7,403 nucleotides of DNA from an uncultured Actinomycetes bacterium (GTDB taxonomy: Bacteria; Actinomycetota; Acidimicrobiia; Acidimicrobiales; Acidimicrobilacustridaceae). The notes beneath the pieces are model-generated. The model was not told where the DNA came from. It did not search any database and was given only the letters and a program-made list of their open reading frames with translations. Made by a program: the position numbers and the translations under genes. This document shows, one piece after another, positions 1 through 7,403 of the stretch; position 1 is the first letter of the stretch, and each line of letters opens with the position of its first letter. The DNA lies in the NCBI GenBank assembly GCA_945957335.1, contig CAMFLJ010000189.1:1-7403 (forward strand), read 5' to 3'.

Positions 1-326
1 GCTGCATCCAGGCCCAGCGCTGCCACACCGACCGGTGCCCCACCGGCGTGGCCACCCAGAACCGGCGCCTGGCCCGGGGTCTCGACCCCGAGCTCAAGTC
101 GGTGCGCTGCGCCATGTACATCGCCTCGCTGCGCTACGAGCTCGTGCGCCTCTCGAGGGCGTGCGGCGAGGTCCACCCGGCGCTCGTCACCGCCGAGCAG
201 CTCGAGGTGCTCGAGGACCGTTGGCGGGCCGTCACCCTCGAGGAGGTCGTGGGCTACCAGCCCGGTTGGGGCCGCCCGTCGCCCGACGACGTCGAGACGA
301 TCGTGCGGCTGATGACCGGGACGTGA
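1..326 (+). CDS. Glutamate synthase-related FMN-binding protein, C-terminal part (5' end outside window)
   Basis: Only the last 107 residues are present; the first complete codon begins at base 3 and the stop is TGA at 324-326. The visible part opens with CIQAQRCHTDRCPTGVATQ. The cysteines are spaced C-x5-C-x4-C, the arrangement that binds the 3Fe-4S cluster in the alpha subunit of glutamate synthase and in the shorter FMN-binding glutamate synthase-like proteins. The following segment (LKSVRCAMYIASLRYELVRL, then a GYQPGWGRPS motif near the end) resembles the C-terminus of the short, stand-alone type, not the large GltB, which carries a further beta-helix domain after this point. The family binds FMN and uses the iron-sulfur cluster in electron transfer; the exact substrate of the short members is often uncertain. 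A GTG at 48 lies inside the conserved motif and is not a real start. The gene has no obvious link to the glucan genes downstream. The family call is firm; the precise reaction is not. Confidence 0.85.
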   Translation, partial: CIQAQRCHTDRCPTGVATQNRRLARGLDPELKSVRCAMYIASLRYELVRLSRACGEVHPALVTAEQLEVLEDRWRAVTLEEVVGYQPGWGRPSPDDVETIVRLMTGT

Positions 327-341
327 ACACGCCGCGAACGT

Positions 342-374
342 CGGCCCCGGTCCCGGGTAGGGACTCGGAGGCCG
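342..374 (+). other. Imperfect hairpin in the intergenic gap, possible weak terminator
   Basis: The gap of 75 bases between the glutamate synthase-like gene and glgE holds two nested complementary pairs. The outer stem is CGGCC (342-346) with GGCCG (370-374). The inner stem is GTCCC (350-354) with GGGAC (360-364), around a 5-base loop. No run of T follows, so it is not a classical intrinsic terminator. It could mark the end of the upstream transcript or lie in the glgE leader. In DNA this rich in G and C, such pairing can arise by chance. I saw no convincing -35/-10 promoter pair in the gap. Confidence 0.25.
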
Positions 375-389
375 TCGGAGCGAGGGACT

Positions 390-396
390 AGAAAGG
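390..396 (+). promoter_or_regulatory. Ribosome binding site of glgE
   Basis: AGAAAGG lies 5 bases before the ATG at 402 and is a good purine-rich match to a Shine-Dalgarno sequence. It supports this ATG as the start of glgE. A separate translation signal after a 75-base gap fits glgE being the first gene of its operon. Confidence 0.65.
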
Positions 397-401
397 CGCG
401 C

Positions 402-2441
<2,040 letters not shown>

Positions 2442-2453
2442 ACGCCCTCCCCC

Positions 2454-2458
2454 GGAGA
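2454..2458 (+). promoter_or_regulatory. Ribosome binding site of treS-mak
   Basis: GGAGA lies 8 bases before the ATG at 2467, within the 25-base gap after the glgE stop. It fixes the start of the fused gene. The gap is too short for a likely separate promoter, so the gene is probably transcribed with glgE. Confidence 0.6.
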
Positions 2459-2466
2459 CCACCCCG

Positions 2467-5816
<3,350 letters not shown>

Positions 5817-5820
<4 letters not shown>

Positions 5821-7403
5821 CCGGCGAGGGCGCCGGGCTCGACGAGCTCGGCCGGCTGGCCGGCGACCTGGGGGTCATGACGTGGTTCTGGGACACCCAG
5901 GGCCACCGCCACGACGCCTCGACCGAGGGGTTGCTGGCCGTGCTCCGCTCGATGGGCGCACCCGTCGAGCACCCGGGGGACCTGGGCGAGCTGCGGCGCT
6001 TCGTGGCCGCCCGCCACGCCGTGCCCGTCGAGCCGGTCGTCGTGGGCCACGAGGGCGAGCCGGTCGAGCTCGACGTGCGGGCTCCGGCCGTGGGCGGCCC
6101 CGACCGCGTGGTCGTCCACGTGGCCCCCGAGGGCGCCGATCCGCTGCGGGTCGAGCTGCCCCTCGACCAGCTGCCCGAGGTCGGCCAGCTCGACGTCGAC
6201 GGCCGCCGCCACGTCGTGCGCCGGCTGCGCCTCGACCTCGGCCCGGCGGTCGGCATCGGCTACCACCCCTTCACCGTCGAGCTCGGCGGCGGCCTCCACC
6301 CCTCTACGCTCATCGTCGCCCCGCGGCGCGTGCCCGCCCCCGGGCCCGCCGAGCGCACCTGGGGCGTGTTCGCCGCGCTCTACGGCTGCCGCCCGGCGAC
6401 CGGCTCGGTGCTCGGCCCCGACGTGTCCGACCTCGCCCGCCTGGGCTCGCTCGTCGAGCGGGCCGGGGGCCGGGTGGTGGCCACGCTGCCGATCCTGGCC
6501 AGCTACCTCGACCGGCCCTACGAGCCCAGCCCCTACGCCCCGGTCAGCCAGCGCTACTGGAACGAGCTCTACGTCGACCTCGCGGCCACGCCCGAGCTGG
6601 CCGCCAGCGAGCGGGCCCGCGCCCTCCTCGACGCCCCCGCCACCCGCGCCGCGGCCGAGCAGCTGCGCGCCGCCGACCTCTTCGACCACCGGGCCCGCTA
6701 CGCCCTGGTGCGGCCCGTGCTCGACGAGCTGGCGGCCACCTGCCTGGCCGGCCCCGCCGGTGCCCGGGCCGACTTCGACCTCTGGGTGTCGGAGAACCCC
6801 GACGCCCGCCGCTACGCCGAGTTCCGCGCCGCCACCGACCGCACCGGCACCGGCTGGCACGCCTGGGGCCTCGGGCCCGGCCGGCTCCCCGACGACGAGC
6901 CGGGGCCCGCGGCCTCCACCCACCTGTGGGCCCAGTGGACGATGGCCCGCCAGATGCAGGCGGTCGCCGCCGGGCTCGAGGCCCGCGACGTGCGGCTCTA
7001 CCTCGACCTGCCCGTCGGCACGAGCGGCGACGGCTACGACACCTGGGCCGACCACGACCTCTACGCGTGGGGCTGCGGCGTCGGCGCGCCGCCCGACGAC
7101 TTCTTCGGCGCCGGGCAGAACTGGGGCTTCCCACCGGTGAGCCCGATCGCGGCCCGCGCCCAGGGCCACCGCCACCTGGCCGCCGCCCTGCGCCACCACC
7201 TCAGCGCTGCCGGCGTGCTGCTGCTCGACCACGTCATGGGCCTCCACCGCCTCTACTGGGTGCCCGACGGCATGCCCGCCAGCGAGGGCGTCTACGTGCG
7301 CTACCCGCAGGACGAGCTGTTCGCCGTCCTCGCCGTGGAGGCCCACCGCCGCGGCGCCCGGGTGGTGGCGGAGGACCTCGGCACCGTGCCCGACGAGGTC
7401 CGC
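5817..7403 (+). CDS. malQ: 4-alpha-glucanotransferase MalQ (GH77), 3' end outside window
   Basis: The first 529 residues of an amylomaltase, which moves alpha-1,4-glucan segments between maltooligosaccharides and releases glucose. The GTG at 5817 overlaps the treS-mak stop (GTGA), suggesting translational coupling; only weak purine runs (GAGG at 5800, GGCGG at 5806) precede it. An ATG at 5877 is a less likely start, because the codons before it encode a LDELGRLAGDLGV stretch that matches the family N-terminus. After an N-terminal helical and beta region come GH77 landmarks: TLPILASYLD, the SPYAPVSQRYWNELYVD block (from Ser238), DLPVG (397-401) with GDGYDTW, and GAPPDDFFGAGQNWGFPP (423-440). 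The nucleophile is Asp471 in LLLDHVMGLHRLYW and the acid/base is Glu519 in VVAEDLGTVP; their 48-residue spacing fits the family. The third catalytic Asp lies beyond the window. Oddly, residue 469 is Leu where GH77 and GH13 enzymes nearly always have Arg. The family call is firm; full activity is uncertain because of this change. Confidence 0.92.

Noticed and set aside
358..365. TAGGGACT as a possible -10 promoter element
   Set aside because: It does not fit TAnnnT at the sixth base and has no plausible -35 element at the right distance.
5877..5879. ATG as an alternative start of malQ
   Set aside because: The 20 codons before it encode residues resembling the family N-terminus, and the purine run before it is only 2 bases away, too close to act as a ribosome binding site. 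The GTG at 5817 is preferred.
7212..7226. Repeated CTG codons before the MalQ nucleophile as a repeat-expansion or slippage site
   Set aside because: Only two full CTG codons followed by CTC are present, and the length of the motif is unchanged compared with the family, so this is better explained as a base substitution at the Arg codon.

Overview
This window is chromosomal DNA of very high G+C content from a bacterium, read almost entirely on the + strand. Third codon positions are nearly all G or C, and one gene starts with GTG. A GlgE-type alpha-glucan pathway together with the codon use suggests an actinobacterium. A lineage such as Acidimicrobiia, where TreS and maltokinase may be fused, is possible, but that placement is a weak inference. 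No mobile element, CRISPR array, tRNA or rRNA gene is visible.

Layout. Bases 1-326 are the 3' end of a glutamate synthase-related protein that keeps a CxxxxxCxxxxC iron-sulfur motif. A gap of 75 bases (327-401) follows, with a possible imperfect hairpin and a good ribosome binding site. Next come three genes in the same direction: glgE (402-2441), a fused treS-mak gene (2467-5820), and a malQ-type 4-alpha-glucanotransferase (from 5817, running off the right edge). The gaps are 25 bases and then a 4-base stop/start overlap (GTGA), so the three are very likely one operon.

How the genes work together. TreS interconverts trehalose and maltose. The maltokinase half of the same polypeptide phosphorylates maltose with ATP to maltose 1-phosphate. 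GlgE transfers the maltosyl unit from maltose 1-phosphate onto a growing alpha-1,4-glucan. Two genes therefore encode the route from trehalose to linear alpha-glucan. The branching enzyme GlgB, which normally completes the route, is not in the window. MalQ can disproportionate alpha-1,4-glucans and maltooligosaccharides and so could recycle or remodel the products.

The core pathway is known biology, not a new system. The observation most worth a second look is in the MalQ-like protein. The arginine two residues before the catalytic nucleophile, nearly invariant in GH13/GH77 enzymes, is read here as leucine (codon 7221-7223), while the nucleophile Asp and the acid/base Glu are intact.
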